From: Anaerocolumna sp. AGMB13020
GTDB taxonomy: Bacteria; Bacillota; Clostridia; Lachnospirales; Lachnospiraceae
Assembly: GCF_033100115.1 (NCBI RefSeq)
Contig: NZ_CP136910.1
Coordinates: forward strand, 1,240,001 to 1,304,000
Length of the DNA stretch: 64,000 bases
Direction of reading: 5' to 3'
Shown here: positions 1-8,715 of the stretch, piece after piece
Position numbering within the stretch: position 1 is the stretch's first letter
Layout of the letters: each line of letters starts with the position of its first letter
Notes under the pieces: generated by a model
What the model was told of the DNA's origin: nothing
The model's database searches: none
The model's input: the letters and a program-made list of their open reading frames with translations, nothing else
Translations under genes and position numbers: made by a program

Positions 1-2138
1 GTTATTGTAGGCGTAGTCCAAAAATATGTATGCGTAACCTTATTACTTTCTCTTACATCAGGTATTTTGGTAAGTACACTGCTTATTGATAAACTCTCCT
101 TGCTCTCAACTTCTTTTCCAGAGGTGTAATACCACTTTTTATCCTTTGCCTGATACTTGATATATACTCTGGCGGCATAGTTAACAGGTACTTCTCCTTT
201 CTTCTTATCCAATTCCATGGATGCAATGGAAGGATCCACCCATGTATCAATAGGCTCATTCCCCTCCAATAATTTTAACATAGCATCTGCTGTATAAGCC
301 TTCCAGCTATCCGAGGTACACCAGGTTTTTGAACCAGTATGAATTTGCGTCAATTTACCTACAGCTTTAAAATCTGAACCTCCATTATCTCTGTACAGTA
401 CAACTTTTACTTTAAAATTCTTGATACCATTCCTCTTAATAAAATCCTTCCATTCATTTGTGTCACCTGCTTTTTTCCCTTTGCTGTCTATTGCGTTCAA
501 AGAGACTTGAGTACTAACAACATCATTTGTTGTTACCGTATTCTCATATTTCTTACTAGGATCTGTTAACTCATAATATTTTATTAAATTTATACTTTTT
601 GTTGATGCACTATATAATGGCCCATTTTTTCCTTTAATTTTATTAAAATCCGTTGAATCTGTTCTTAAGATAGCCTTATAATTAACGGAACTGAAAATAG
701 GTGGTTCTAAAGCCCAGTTTGTTCCATACCAAGGCGAGGCATCCTTAATCTGGAATTTAAGAAGTTTTATTAATTCTGCATCATTATAAGAATCTCCCCA
801 AACCAGTTTACTGTCTTTTATCTTTCTTACTTCCTCTGATAGAATACGGCTTATGATAGCTGTGGAATAAATACCAGTACTCTTATAAGTTTTTGAACCT
901 GATAATTCAACCGCCTTTTTTAATCTGGTATTATATACCTTACTATTAGTATATTTTGCGACTTTCTCAACGCCATCTTTCGTAGATAGATTGTTATCCT
1001 TTTTCACATTATAGGCAGTTTGAGTGAGGTCATTACTGGAAACAAAAACAGTTGCCGGCTCTACATCTCCACCTTTTGTACTTAGGCTTTCCATTCTTGC
1101 AACCATACCATGGGTAATGGAAAGAGTTGCTGCTCCTTTGTTATCCGTCATATAACTCTTTATACCATTCTGCCAATACGTTCTGTTATTGGAAATAGCA
1201 TTTAATGTCATTAATAGGTCTAAATATCTCAAGTCTAATTCTTCTATTGCTGTTATGCTATATTTTTTTAAATTATCATTATTATCGAGACCATTTGTAT
1301 TATAAGTTACCATGCCCTCTAGTTCCCAGCTTGAAGTTAAAAACTCTGTTGGTAAAGAATTATAATTCATAAACTCTTCCATATTCTTTTTAATATCTAC
1401 GGTATAAGTCCACCCGTCTTTATCTGACCCTTTTGTATTTGTATCAGTTATAAAAGACCATACTTTTAAAGAGTCACTTACTTTTGAACTGGAAGGTTTC
1501 GTTAATAAATTATTAAATTCAGGATCTTTGGAAAGTGACAGAAAATTGCGATTATTTTTGATAAAAAGTCCTAGTACCTTTTGATAAAATACTCCGTCCT
1601 TGGCAGGATTCACATTTGTTCTATGACTGGAATCAAAATACACAATTCTACCGGTAGTTTCCGGATCATTTTTGCCTCCATTTAGCTTTAATGAGCCATT
1701 TATGCTGGTTCTCCTTGCTAAATACACCTGTTCCTTTGTATTAAAGTTCTGCCGATACAAGTATTCTGACAAAGTATTCGAACATATCCATAACGAATCA
1801 GTTCCAGTGTAAGGTATAACTTTTTTTATGGTTTTTAATGTATCACTATAACCGTCATCACTTGCTGTTGAAATTTTTGTCGGATAAAATTTCACTATAA
1901 AGACAGGATGTGTTACAGGCCAAATAGACGCGTTACCGCTTTTTGTACCTGCAACAACTGCTGAACCCTTTTTACCTAACACATAACTGTCTGATTCCGA
2001 CTGGACTTGAGAAAGGTTTGCGAGAAAGAAAACTGCTATACAACAAACCGCGAGGATAACGGAAGTTAATACTTTATATCTTCTATATCGATCTGTTTTA
2101 TTTATTTTTTTATTTTCTTTCCGTAGGTTATATAACAT
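1..2138 (-). CDS. Giant secreted surface protein, N-terminal part (runs off window)
   Basis: Reading on the minus strand from the ATG at 2138 gives an open frame to base 1 with no stop, so about 712 N-terminal residues are visible. An N-terminal hydrophobic segment (about residues 27-43, ending near FFLANLSQ) looks like an uncleaved signal anchor or signal peptide. Residues after it (WPVTHPVFIVKFYP, IPYTGTDSLWICSNTLSEYL, LDLRYLDLLMTLNAISNNRTYW) match the same region of the 3113-residue protein at 17921-27262, so the two are paralogues with the same order of segments. The function is unknown; a cell-envelope or extracellular role is inferred from the signal sequence and size. A TCATATT box lies about 65 bases upstream of the start. 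The start was chosen as the first ATG before the hydrophobic segment; the ribosome site is weak. Confidence 0.8.
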   Translation of the reverse strand, partial: MLYNLRKENKKINKTDRYRRYKVLTSVILAVCCIAVFFLANLSQVQSESDSYVLGKKGSAVVAGTKSGNASIWPVTHPVFIVKFYPTKISTASDDGYSDTLKTIKKVIPYTGTDSLWICSNTLSEYLYRQNFNTKEQVYLARRTSINGSLKLNGGKNDPETTGRIVYFDSSHRTNVNPAKDGVFYQKVLGLFIKNNRNFLSLSKDPEFNNLLTKPSSSKVSDSLKVWSFITDTNTKGSDKDGWTYTVDIKKNMEEFMNYNSLPTEFLTSSWELEGMVTYNTNGLDNNDNLKKYSITAIEELDLRYLDLLMTLNAISNNRTYWQNGIKSYMTDNKGAATLSITHGMVARMESLSTKGGDVEPATVFVSSNDLTQTAYNVKKDNNLSTKDGVEKVAKYTNSKVYNTRLKKAVELSGSKTYKSTGIYSTAIISRILSEEVRKIKDSKLVWGDSYNDAELIKLLKFQIKDASPWYGTNWALEPPIFSSVNYKAILRTDSTDFNKIKGKNGPLYSASTKSINLIKYYELTDPSKKYENTVTTNDVVSTQVSLNAIDSKGKKAGDTNEWKDFIKRNGIKNFKVKVVLYRDNGGSDFKAVGKLTQIHTGSKTWCTSDSWKAYTADAMLKLLEGNEPIDTWVDPSIASMELDKKKGEVPVNYAARVYIKYQAKDKKWYYTSGKEVESKESLSISSVLTKIPDVRESNKVTHTYFWTTPTI

Positions 2139-2201
2139 ATTGGGTCTCACTTTCTATATTTGTTATTTATGTTTGTTATTTATGTTTTTGTTTCTGTATA
2201 T

Positions 2202-2208
2202 AATATGA
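2202..2208 (-). promoter_or_regulatory. TCATATT promoter-like box
   Basis: TGTCATATTATA on the minus strand, 64 bases upstream of the giant-protein start at 2138. It is one of ten similar boxes in the window. Promoter function is inferred from recurrence and orientation only. Confidence 0.5.
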
Positions 2209-2255
2209 CAAATTTTTTTAATTTATTAGCTTTTTTTTGTAATTCTCCCAAAAAA

Positions 2256-2280
2256 ATTGGCTTCTATGTAAGAAGCCAAT
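2256..2280 (-). terminator. Hairpin terminator, repeat family AGAAGCCAAT
   Basis: Perfect 10-base arms (2256-2265 and 2271-2280) with a 5-base loop, followed on the minus strand by a run of T. The same stem recurs at 2983-3007 and 4314-4337. It would stop minus-strand transcripts before the giant-protein gene. Confidence 0.75.
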
Positions 2281-2339
2281 ACAAACTGTAGACAATTCAT
2301 CTCTAGGATGCAAATCTTAGAGCCATTTTTTTATTTATC

Positions 2340-2880
2340 ACTATTCCAAATTCTAATAACATTTCGCTTAAAGGCTTTAAAAGTCCTGTTCTCTGTTTCA
2401 TCTTTTCTAGCTTTTTTAAGATTCATGCATGCAAAAGTCAGCCTCACTTTCATCTCCATTCATGTTTTCCAGATATTTACGTATATCAGAATCCATGATT
2501 CTCCTTTGCCGTTCTTAATAATCTTTCGATTGTTTTCTTCCTCCTGGCATTAAATCCTTTCATTTTAAGTGTTTAAAAGCTATTATCACACTGTTTTTCA
2601 TATAAGGTTCCCATATATGCCTAGTGGCTAGTTTTACATGATCTCTACTCTCTGTACATTGGGATAAATAAAGGCAGTTTTCACAGATTCCTCCACAGCT
2701 TTATAATCCCGATACCCATCTCGGTTTGTTGTGCTATGAAGAAGTACCTGGTTATTTGGATAAACTTATCAAACATAATATCATAAGTATTCTCATACTT
2801 TTTGAAAAGTCCTTCTATCGTCATCGGCCTTTTATACGGGAATAATGGATTTATCCCGTCATCAATCAGCAGCTATCTAT
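2340..2880 (-). pseudogene. Decayed IS1182-type transposase fragment
   Basis: Translating the minus strand in all three frames recovers consecutive pieces typical of the C-terminal half of IS1182-family DDE transposases: GINPLFPYKRPMT and FKKYENTYDIMFD in one frame, then STTNRDGYRDYK, then CLYLSQCTESRDHVK with TRHIWEPYM, then RKKTIERLLRTAKENHGF, and a remnant of the LLHACILKK end. At least three frame changes and several stops separate them, and the N-terminal half is missing, so it cannot make a protein. It marks a past insertion between the giant-protein gene and the decayed toxin/LRR duplicate. The family is named from motif recognition; exact boundaries are approximate. Confidence 0.75.
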
Positions 2881-2940
2881 TGTATAGTAAGAAAAGAGCC
2901 TTAAAATCTTGTAAATATTGACTTTTTGGCTCCTTGTGGT

Positions 2941-2970
2941 GAAAAGTTCAGGGTAAGCCCTGAACTTTTC
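2941..2970. repeat. Perfect 13-base inverted repeat
   Basis: Arms 2941-2953 and 2958-2970 are perfect complements around a 4-base loop (GAAAAGTTCAGGG and its complement). There is no long T-run on either strand. It lies between the IS relic and the next hairpin and may be an IS-end structure or a weak terminator. Confidence 0.6.
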
Positions 2971-2982
2971 CTACAGTCTGAA

Positions 2983-3007
2983 ATTGGCTTCTATGAAAGA
3001 AGCCAAT
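2983..3007 (-). terminator. Hairpin after decayed LRR gene, repeat family AGAAGCCAAT
   Basis: Ten-base arms (2983-2992, 2998-3007), identical in stem to 2256-2280 and 4314-4337. It sits 19 bases past the stop of the decayed LRR tail, just as the 4314 copy sits 17 bases past the intact LRR stop, so it was probably duplicated along with that gene. Confidence 0.65.
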
Positions 3008-3026
3008 TAAACTCTTGCCTGTAAAC

Positions 3027-3385
3027 CTATTTTACTGTAATCTTAACTGCTTTACTTGTAAATCCAGCCCTTATCTCTATTGTAACTGTACCTGTCCACT
3101 TTCCACCTTTTATGATTATATAGTCATCAGTTATTTTAACGACCTTAGCAACTTCATAACCCAAGCCATCAAAATATTCTACGCCTCCAGTAACCTTGAC
3201 TGTAGCACCATTTCTATTTGTAACCTTATAAGGAATCTTAATTTCCTTCCGCACTGCTACAGTGTAGCTATCTTTACCCGTTACAATTTTAGCTTCCTTT
3301 TTATTTTTTAGTTCAGGATAGTCCATTGCCGTTTTATCAATAGCCACAAACTTAATGCTAAGTACCTTACTCAAATCTTGACATA
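3027..3385 (-). pseudogene. C-terminal remnant of BspA-like LRR protein
   Basis: About 115 residues that match the tail of the LRR protein at 4355-5875 nearly residue for residue (shared DKTAMDYPELKNKKE, VTGKDSYTVA, ITDDYIIIKG). The leucine-rich repeats, signal peptide and start are gone; upstream sequence switches within a few codons to the middle of a toxin gene. The frame ends normally and is followed by the same hairpin as the intact copy. It is read as the surviving 3' end of a duplicated LRR gene fused to toxin sequence by an internal deletion. A short ATG-initiated frame exists (start 3401) but its first residues come from the toxin sequence in another frame. Confidence 0.85.
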
Positions 3386-4110
3386 CCTGCTGTTGTACCA
3401 AGCAGCATTGCTAAGGAAATGGTAACAGCCGAAGGCACTCCCGCTTTGTCACATACAATTACGGTTGTACCTGCTGCTTCTGGCACGACTTCTGCTGCAA
3501 ACAGTTTTGCAAAAGCTACTCCACCCTTACTGGCCAGGGCACCTTGTCCTAAGGTCACAAAGCTTACTGTCGCAGATACCAGTTTAATAGCTCCTTCTGT
3601 GTTCGTTAAATAATCTCCTGTAATCAGGGTTTTTCCGGTTGCCGCTTCGTATATGGGTATCACGATGGTCAGATCACTCAACTGCCCCAATAATTCCTTC
3701 CAAAAAGGTGCACCTTTTTTATGAGCGAATTCTCTTAAGATAAGCTCATCCAGATACTTCTGTAGGCTTTTTTCATCTGAATCTATTTTACCACTATTGA
3801 CCAGATCTTCATAGTCTTACACCGCTTCATTAAAACCTTTATACAGCGGCTCCTCCAGGTAACTATCAATGTCATATAACACATCCTTAATATAAGTTAA
3901 CAAAGAACATCTATGTTCTGCAAACTCATCGATTTTTTGCCCTTGTGAAAGAAATCCCGCACCTATGGATTTGGAGTCCAGTCCTCCTTCAATGTCGTTG
4001 CATAGTTCATCAAGATCTGCAAATTAAAAAGTAGATTAACCCCGTATCCCGATGTCATATTAGCTCTCTCCAGCCAGGTGTATTTATGTATTACTTGATT
4101 AATAAGCAGC
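3375..4110 (-). pseudogene. Broken duplicate of the polymorphic toxin gene
   Basis: Reading from about 4110 leftward gives residues matching the toxin at 6396-8159: TWLERANMTSGYGVNLLF, then a one-base frameshift, then YKGFNEAV joined to an in-frame TAA and to DYEDLV. The roughly 75 residues that lie between those points in the intact toxin are deleted. The pretoxin region (EAATGKTLITGDYLTNTEGA to TVIVCDKAGVP) follows in one frame and ends in MSRFE and a stop at the junction with LRR-tail sequence. The C-terminal toxin domain and the immunity gene are absent. It is therefore inactive. Together with 3027-3385 it is a decayed second copy of the LRR-immunity-toxin locus immediately upstream. Confidence 0.85.
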
Positions 4111-4313
4111 GAAGTACACTAAATAAGAAAAGGGGGAGATTATATTGGATTTACAATGGTCACAAACCCACACTTTTATCCGAATTGCTTCTAATGGTGA
4201 TAAAGCAAATCAGGATTTAGCACAGTAGCTGAACCTTAACCTAGGGGTGGCTGGAAGCTTCATGGAGGAACTGCCATGGTAAAACAACTGGATAGAGAAA
4301 ATATCCAAAAAAA
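4111..4313. other. Gene-free spacer with a short toxin-like start on the plus strand
   Basis: No convincing gene. A ribosome-site-like GGGGGAG occurs near 4134 on the plus strand, followed by an interrupted frame (IRIASNGDKANQDLAQ, stop) and, at 4276, ATG followed by VKQLDRENI. That resembles the MVRQLEREVI start of the toxins but runs straight into the 4314 hairpin. It may be debris from recombination. Confidence 0.35.
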
Positions 4314-4337
4314 ATTGGCTTCTATGAAGAAGCCAAT
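4314..4337 (-). terminator. Terminator of the LRR protein gene, repeat family AGAAGCCAAT
   Basis: Ten-base perfect arms (4314-4323, 4328-4337), 4-base loop, then eight T residues on the minus strand, 17 bases beyond the LRR stop codon. Confidence 0.85.
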
Positions 4338-4354
4338 AGTATCTTGTCAATAAA

Positions 4355-5875
4355 CTATTTTACCGTAACTTTAACTGCTTTCGTTGTAAATCCAACCTTT
4401 ATCTTTAATGTGACCGTACCAGTCCACTTTAAGCCCTTTATGATAATATAGTCATCAGTTATTTTAACAACCTTGACAACATCATAACCTATGCCATCAA
4501 TATATTCTGTACCACCCGTAACTTTCACTGTATAACCATTTCCATTTGTAACCTTGTAGGGAATTTTAATTTCCTTATCCATTGCCACCGTATAGCTATC
4601 TTTACCAGTTACAACCTTCGGTTCCTTTTTATTTTTAAGTTCAGGATAATCCATTGCTGTTTTATCAATTGATACAAATTTAACATTAAGTACCTTACTC
4701 AGCTCCTCAGCTGTAGACCCCTTATATCCATACAACTTTACTTTTTCAAGCATATATATCTTACTACCTTTAAAAAATATATTATCCGTTTCGTTAGTAT
4801 AGACTTTGCATAAAGGGTTACTGATAGTAAGCTTTTCCAAATTCTCACATTGTCCAAATGCCTCGCTACCAATAGAGGTCACACTTTTTGGTATATAAAC
4901 AGTTTTCAAATTTAAACATTGACCAAATGCATTATTTCCAATGGTTTTGACTCCTTCGGGCACCTTAATGGATGTGATGTTATTATTACTAAAGGCACTT
5001 TCTCCAATACTTTTTATATATTTTGTAATAGGCAGTGTCTTAAAACCGGTGTTAGAGAATGCGGAATATCCTATTTTTGTTACACTATCAGGGTAATTTA
5101 TTTTTGTCATGGCTCTACAGCCACTAAATGTCATTTTCTTTATTTCTTTTATATTCCCTTGTATCGTCATTTCCTTTATACTTCTACAATCAAAAAATGC
5201 ATATTCGCCTATATCTGTAACACTTTTCGGTATATCAAGCGATTGTAGATTTCTACAACTAAAAAAAGCATTATTACCTATTATTTCTAAATTATTTGAA
5301 AGCTGAACCTTTTTAAGTTTAGAACATTCTCTAAATGCGGACGGTCCAATTTCTGTTACACTATCAGGCAATGTAAGGGTCGTTATATTTGTCTCACTAA
5401 ACACACCATACCCCGATATTTTTTCAAAACCATCTGGGAAGTCAATAGCAGTTAATCCCGTCATATTAAATGCTTGTCCATTTATCCTTTTGAGATTTTG
5501 GGGTAATCTTACCTCGGTTAAATTATTACAATCATCAAATGTACGTCTGCTTATCACTTCAATACCATCTGGTAAATCAACCTTCTTTAATTTACTTTGA
5601 CAAAAAGCCCCTATACCAATTTTTACTACACTATCTGGTATTTCAACGCTTTCCAATGAACTCTGGTAAAATGCCCATTCATGTATTTCAGTAATACCTT
5701 CAGGTATTACAACATGTTTTGCATCCCCAATATATTCCATCAAAACTCCATCCTTAATAATAAAATCTTCTTCACTATCTGCTTTTACTCTATTACCAGG
5801 ACAAATCATAATAAAAAAGAGTATTGCTATAACGCCTAATAGATATTTCAATAATTTTACTATATTTCTATTCAT
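4355..5875 (-). CDS. Secreted BspA-like leucine-rich repeat protein
   Basis: 506 residues. An N-terminal hydrophobic stretch (about residues 11-26, LLGVIAILFFIMICPG) acts as signal peptide. Residues about 45-360 hold some 13 repeats of the BspA/TpLRR (LRR_5) type, recognisable by recurring IPDSVTKIGYSAFSNC-like units of about 23 residues. The last 115 residues are a separate tail (from YPELKNKKEPKVVTGKDSYTV) that is conserved in the decayed copy at 3027. BspA-type LRRs generally mediate adhesion; the ligand is unknown. I start at 5875 because an AAAGGAG site lies 7 bases upstream of that ATG, whereas the longer frame from 5911 has none. It lies downstream of the toxin/immunity pair on the same strand, and the decayed duplicate keeps the same order, so the three may travel together. 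Confidence 0.85.
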   Translation of the reverse strand: MNRNIVKLLKYLLGVIAILFFIMICPGNRVKADSEEDFIIKDGVLMEYIGDAKHVVIPEGITEIHEWAFYQSSLESVEIPDSVVKIGIGAFCQSKLKKVDLPDGIEVISRRTFDDCNNLTEVRLPQNLKRINGQAFNMTGLTAIDFPDGFEKISGYGVFSETNITTLTLPDSVTEIGPSAFRECSKLKKVQLSNNLEIIGNNAFFSCRNLQSLDIPKSVTDIGEYAFFDCRSIKEMTIQGNIKEIKKMTFSGCRAMTKINYPDSVTKIGYSAFSNTGFKTLPITKYIKSIGESAFSNNNITSIKVPEGVKTIGNNAFGQCLNLKTVYIPKSVTSIGSEAFGQCENLEKLTISNPLCKVYTNETDNIFFKGSKIYMLEKVKLYGYKGSTAEELSKVLNVKFVSIDKTAMDYPELKNKKEPKVVTGKDSYTVAMDKEIKIPYKVTNGNGYTVKVTGGTEYIDGIGYDVVKVVKITDDYIIIKGLKWTGTVTLKIKVGFTTKAVKVTVK

Positions 5876-6099
5876 CTGCAGCTCCTTTAATTTTACGTAA
5901 ACTTTATTCAATTATATTGTATTATAGTGCATTTTTTTCCAATTATCAACATTGATTTTCCGTTTTATTCCCTTCCCATAAGTTACTGTGAATTTAATAA
6001 AGTATGACACAGTTGTACCTAAATACTTTTCTAAGAAAGTATCATGTACTTACTTTAATACCAAGTAATATTTCACTTTCGTTTTTACTTATTATAAAT

Positions 6100-6384
6100 T
6101 TACGAAAACACTGTGCTAAAATTATCTCTATAATATAAATTAACCTTGATTACAGAATCAATTAGTTCTTTTGGATCATTCTCAATTATCATTTTGATAA
6201 TACTCAGGTCAGAGATTTCAGTATACAATTTGTCATCCATTACGGCTTCTTTTATACTATTAATCTTGTTGAGAAGTTTGATATAACGATCATAATATAA
6301 GATATATGAATTATCTTTTAGGCTTTCTTCACAAGCGGTTTTTGCCTCTTCTAATAGCATACACATTTCTATTTTTTTCCTCAT
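6100..6384 (-). CDS. Probable immunity protein for the upstream toxin
   Basis: 94 residues, acidic and helical with no signal peptide (RKKIEMCMLLEEAKTAC at the start). I recognise no family. The call rests on position: it starts 12 bases after the toxin stop, on the same strand, with AAAGGAG 6 bases before the ATG at 6384. The longer frame from 6411 overlaps the toxin end and lacks its own ribosome site. Its size and layout match the immunity genes at 32474 and 30363. Helical organisation with scattered hydrophobics (LYTEISDLSIIKMIIEND) suits a cytoplasmic binding protein. It is not similar in sequence to the other two, as expected if each matches its own toxin tip. Confidence 0.6.
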   Translation of the reverse strand: MRKKIEMCMLLEEAKTACEESLKDNSYILYYDRYIKLLNKINSIKEAVMDDKLYTEISDLSIIKMIIENDPKELIDSVIKVNLYYRDNFSTVFS

Positions 6385-6395
6385 ATTAATCTCCT

Positions 6396-8159
6396 TTAGT
6401 TCAATAACCATTCAGTTGGAATATCATTTAACCAATATTGTACTGCTCCTCCGCCCCTGGATTCAATTATATTTCCAAATTCGTCCAATGCCTTTTGGGG
6501 TGCTGTTAATCCAGTCAAAACCTTTTCCCCTTTTGGCACTATTATCGTATATTCACCAACTAATGGATTTCCCCAATCTTCTAGAACAGCAAGCTCATTT
6601 CTAACTTCGTCTATTGTTCTATATTTATCTCCCCACCATCTTCCTAGTCCATTCTGGCTACCAGGCTCATCTGGATATCCTCTTCTGTACAATATCAATG
6701 GTTCGTCGAGTTCTACAATATTAATGTCTAGATTAACAAACCCTTTAATATCTTCCCCTATTCCTTTCCAATCAAAATGATTAAATCCTGCATTTTTAAT
6801 TATACAAGATTTTAATAAAACAAGATCTTCATAACGTAATCCAGATATGTTACTAGCCATAACTAATAACATATTCAATTCTGTTGTATTAAGATTTTTA
6901 TAGTTAATTTTATTAATGGTTTCTATTATCTCATATATATTCTTATTAACTGATGTAAATATGTCCTCCATGTTTTGGTGCATATCTTCAATAGCCGAAT
7001 AATTTAAATTTTTATTATATCCCCCTTCAGTAAGATTCTTATAATACGAATCTCCTAGAGTACCGTAATAGTTATAATCATTAAGCCCCTGTCTGCCTTG
7101 CACCTCAGACCAATACTGATTATACCGGCCTGCCTCTTCCTTTGTCATCCATTTACTGAAATCCTCTGGTATCAGGGCTTTGTTGGCTGCCATACCTGCT
7201 GTTGTGCCAAGCAGCATTGCTAAGGAAATGGTCACGGCCGAAGGAACTCCCGCTCTGTCACATACAATTACAGTCGTACCTGCTGCTGCTTCTGACACAA
7301 CTTCTGCTGCAAACAGCTTCGCAAAAGCTACTCCTCCCTTACTGACCAGGGCACCTTGCCCTAAGGTCACCAGGCTTACTGTGGCAGACACCAGTTTAAA
7401 AGCTCCTTCCGTATCCGTTAAATAGTCTACTGTAATCAGGGTTTTACCGGTTGCAGCTTCATATATGGGTATCACGATGGTCAGATCACTTAACTGCTCC
7501 AATAACTCCTTCCAAAATGGTGCGTCCTTTTTATGGGCGAATTCTCTTAAGATAAGCTCATTCAGATAATCCTGCAGACTTTTCTCAGTTGAATCTATTT
7601 TACCATTTTCGACCAACTCTTCATAGTCTTTTGCAAACAAATCTGCAAAATTATCAACTTTTTGATTATAGTTACTTCTTTCATAGGAACTGCCTTTTGT
7701 TTCTTCGTAACGGCTGCCTATAAAATCCTCCAGGTTAAGCTCTGGCAGCTCTACCTCAAATCCGTACCCTCTTCCGCCACCATTAACAGTGACATTTTTC
7801 TGAACCCCAAGAGTATTATCCGTCTTTCCATCTGTCATATCGATGGCTGCCATAAGATCCACTGCTTCGTTAAAGCCTTTATAAAGAGGCTCCTCCAGGT
7901 AACTATCAATGTCATACAATACATCATTAATATAGGTTAGCAGGGAACATCTATGTTCTGCAAACTCATCGATTCTTAGCCCTTGAGAAAGAAAACCTGC
8001 ACCTAATGCTTTGGAGTCCAGTTCTCCTTCAATATCCTTGCAAAGCTCATCTAGATCTGCAAAATCAAAGAGGAGATTAATCCCGTATCCAGATGTAATA
8101 TTCGCTCTCTCCAGCCAGGAGTATTTATTTATTACTTCTCTTTCCAGCTGTCTTACCAT
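6396..8159 (-). CDS. Polymorphic toxin, WXG/LXG-like delivery type, ART-like C-terminus
   Basis: 587 residues in three parts. (1) Residues 1-210: N-terminal helical domain (MVRQLEREVINKYSWLER) shared with the toxin at 32760-34361. (2) Residues about 215-325: pretoxin region with EAATGKTLIT and small/hydrophobic stretches, resembling the PT-TG linker of LXG toxins. (3) From about 330 the sequence diverges from the other toxins. The last ~110 residues carry LILYRRGY, a GLGRWWGD motif, GEYTIIVPKG and GGGAVQYW, an arrangement like polymorphic-toxin ADP-ribosyltransferases (conserved R, then beta-strand E, then GGxQ). NAD-dependent activity is an inference. There is no signal peptide, consistent with type VII export. 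The ribosome site GGAGG precedes the ATG but lies in a hairpin (8162-8183). Confidence 0.8.
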   Translation of the reverse strand: MVRQLEREVINKYSWLERANITSGYGINLLFDFADLDELCKDIEGELDSKALGAGFLSQGLRIDEFAEHRCSLLTYINDVLYDIDSYLEEPLYKGFNEAVDLMAAIDMTDGKTDNTLGVQKNVTVNGGGRGYGFEVELPELNLEDFIGSRYEETKGSSYERSNYNQKVDNFADLFAKDYEELVENGKIDSTEKSLQDYLNELILREFAHKKDAPFWKELLEQLSDLTIVIPIYEAATGKTLITVDYLTDTEGAFKLVSATVSLVTLGQGALVSKGGVAFAKLFAAEVVSEAAAGTTVIVCDRAGVPSAVTISLAMLLGTTAGMAANKALIPEDFSKWMTKEEAGRYNQYWSEVQGRQGLNDYNYYGTLGDSYYKNLTEGGYNKNLNYSAIEDMHQNMEDIFTSVNKNIYEIIETINKINYKNLNTTELNMLLVMASNISGLRYEDLVLLKSCIIKNAGFNHFDWKGIGEDIKGFVNLDINIVELDEPLILYRRGYPDEPGSQNGLGRWWGDKYRTIDEVRNELAVLEDWGNPLVGEYTIIVPKGEKVLTGLTAPQKALDEFGNIIESRGGGAVQYWLNDIPTEWLLN

Positions 8160-8161
8160 TG

Positions 8162-8183
8162 CAAATCCTCCGGGAAGGATTTG
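8162..8183 (-). promoter_or_regulatory. Hairpin overlapping the toxin ribosome binding site
   Basis: Arms 8162-8169 and 8176-8183 are perfect 8-base complements (CAAATCCT/AGGATTTG) with a 6-base loop. The GGAGG that would load ribosomes on the toxin ATG at 8159 falls in the loop and the 3' arm, so folding could limit translation. Read on the plus strand it also resembles a terminator (T-run after it), but no plus-strand gene leads into it. Confidence 0.5.
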
Positions 8184-8441
8184 TTTTTTTGTTGCCTCAT
8201 ATGTAATATTATCTGATTCGTTCTATTATCTGTAAAATCAGTTGTATCAAAAGTAACCAAAGTGTTGATGTGTGTGCAGAAAACATCCAATTTTATCTCC
8301 CCATTCTGATTTATCGTACTCTTGCAGGTTCATTGCATTTTTGATGAATTACATTTCTTTATAATTACATGCAAAATACTAATAACAAATTAATAATTAA
8401 TTTCACAATTTGTTTTTAAGCAAAACACTTATTTCACCTAC

Positions 8442-8448
8442 AATATGA
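8442..8448 (-). promoter_or_regulatory. TCATATT promoter-like box
   Basis: TGTCATATTGTA on the minus strand with TTAC 21 bases upstream, 283 bases before the toxin start. It would imply a long leader, which contains the 8162 hairpin. Confidence 0.45.
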
Positions 8449-8524
8449 CATATAAATTCTATTTTCAGGGTAAATAATGAGATATTTCTATGTAAGAAAA
8501 ATAATATAGATAATTTAGATAGCC

Positions 8525-8567
8525 ATATGCTGTAAGCAACAAATTAATGTTGCCTTTTACAGCATAT
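8525..8567 (-). terminator. Long hairpin after the sigma factor gene
   Basis: Imperfect stem with outer arms ATATGCTGTAA and TTACAGCATAT and an inner AACA/TGTT pairing. It lies 150 bases past the sigma-factor stop. It lacks a T-run, so it may be a weak or factor-assisted terminator or an mRNA-stabilising structure. The rest of 8184-8715 shows no gene. Confidence 0.5.
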
Positions 8568-8715
8568 AACTGCAATAAAATTTGTGTTGACCTTCGCTAA
8601 ATGACCGTTGTTATCCGGCAATTTAACTGGATAACTATTATGATGATTCTTACGGTATTCTTGCAACAGCCTCTTTTCATTCAGATTACTTTCATATGTT
8701 TTTATAAGGAAAAAT

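Noticed and set aside
8162..8190. Plus-strand terminator
   Set aside because: No plus-strand gene precedes it; its position over the toxin ribosome site is a better explanation.
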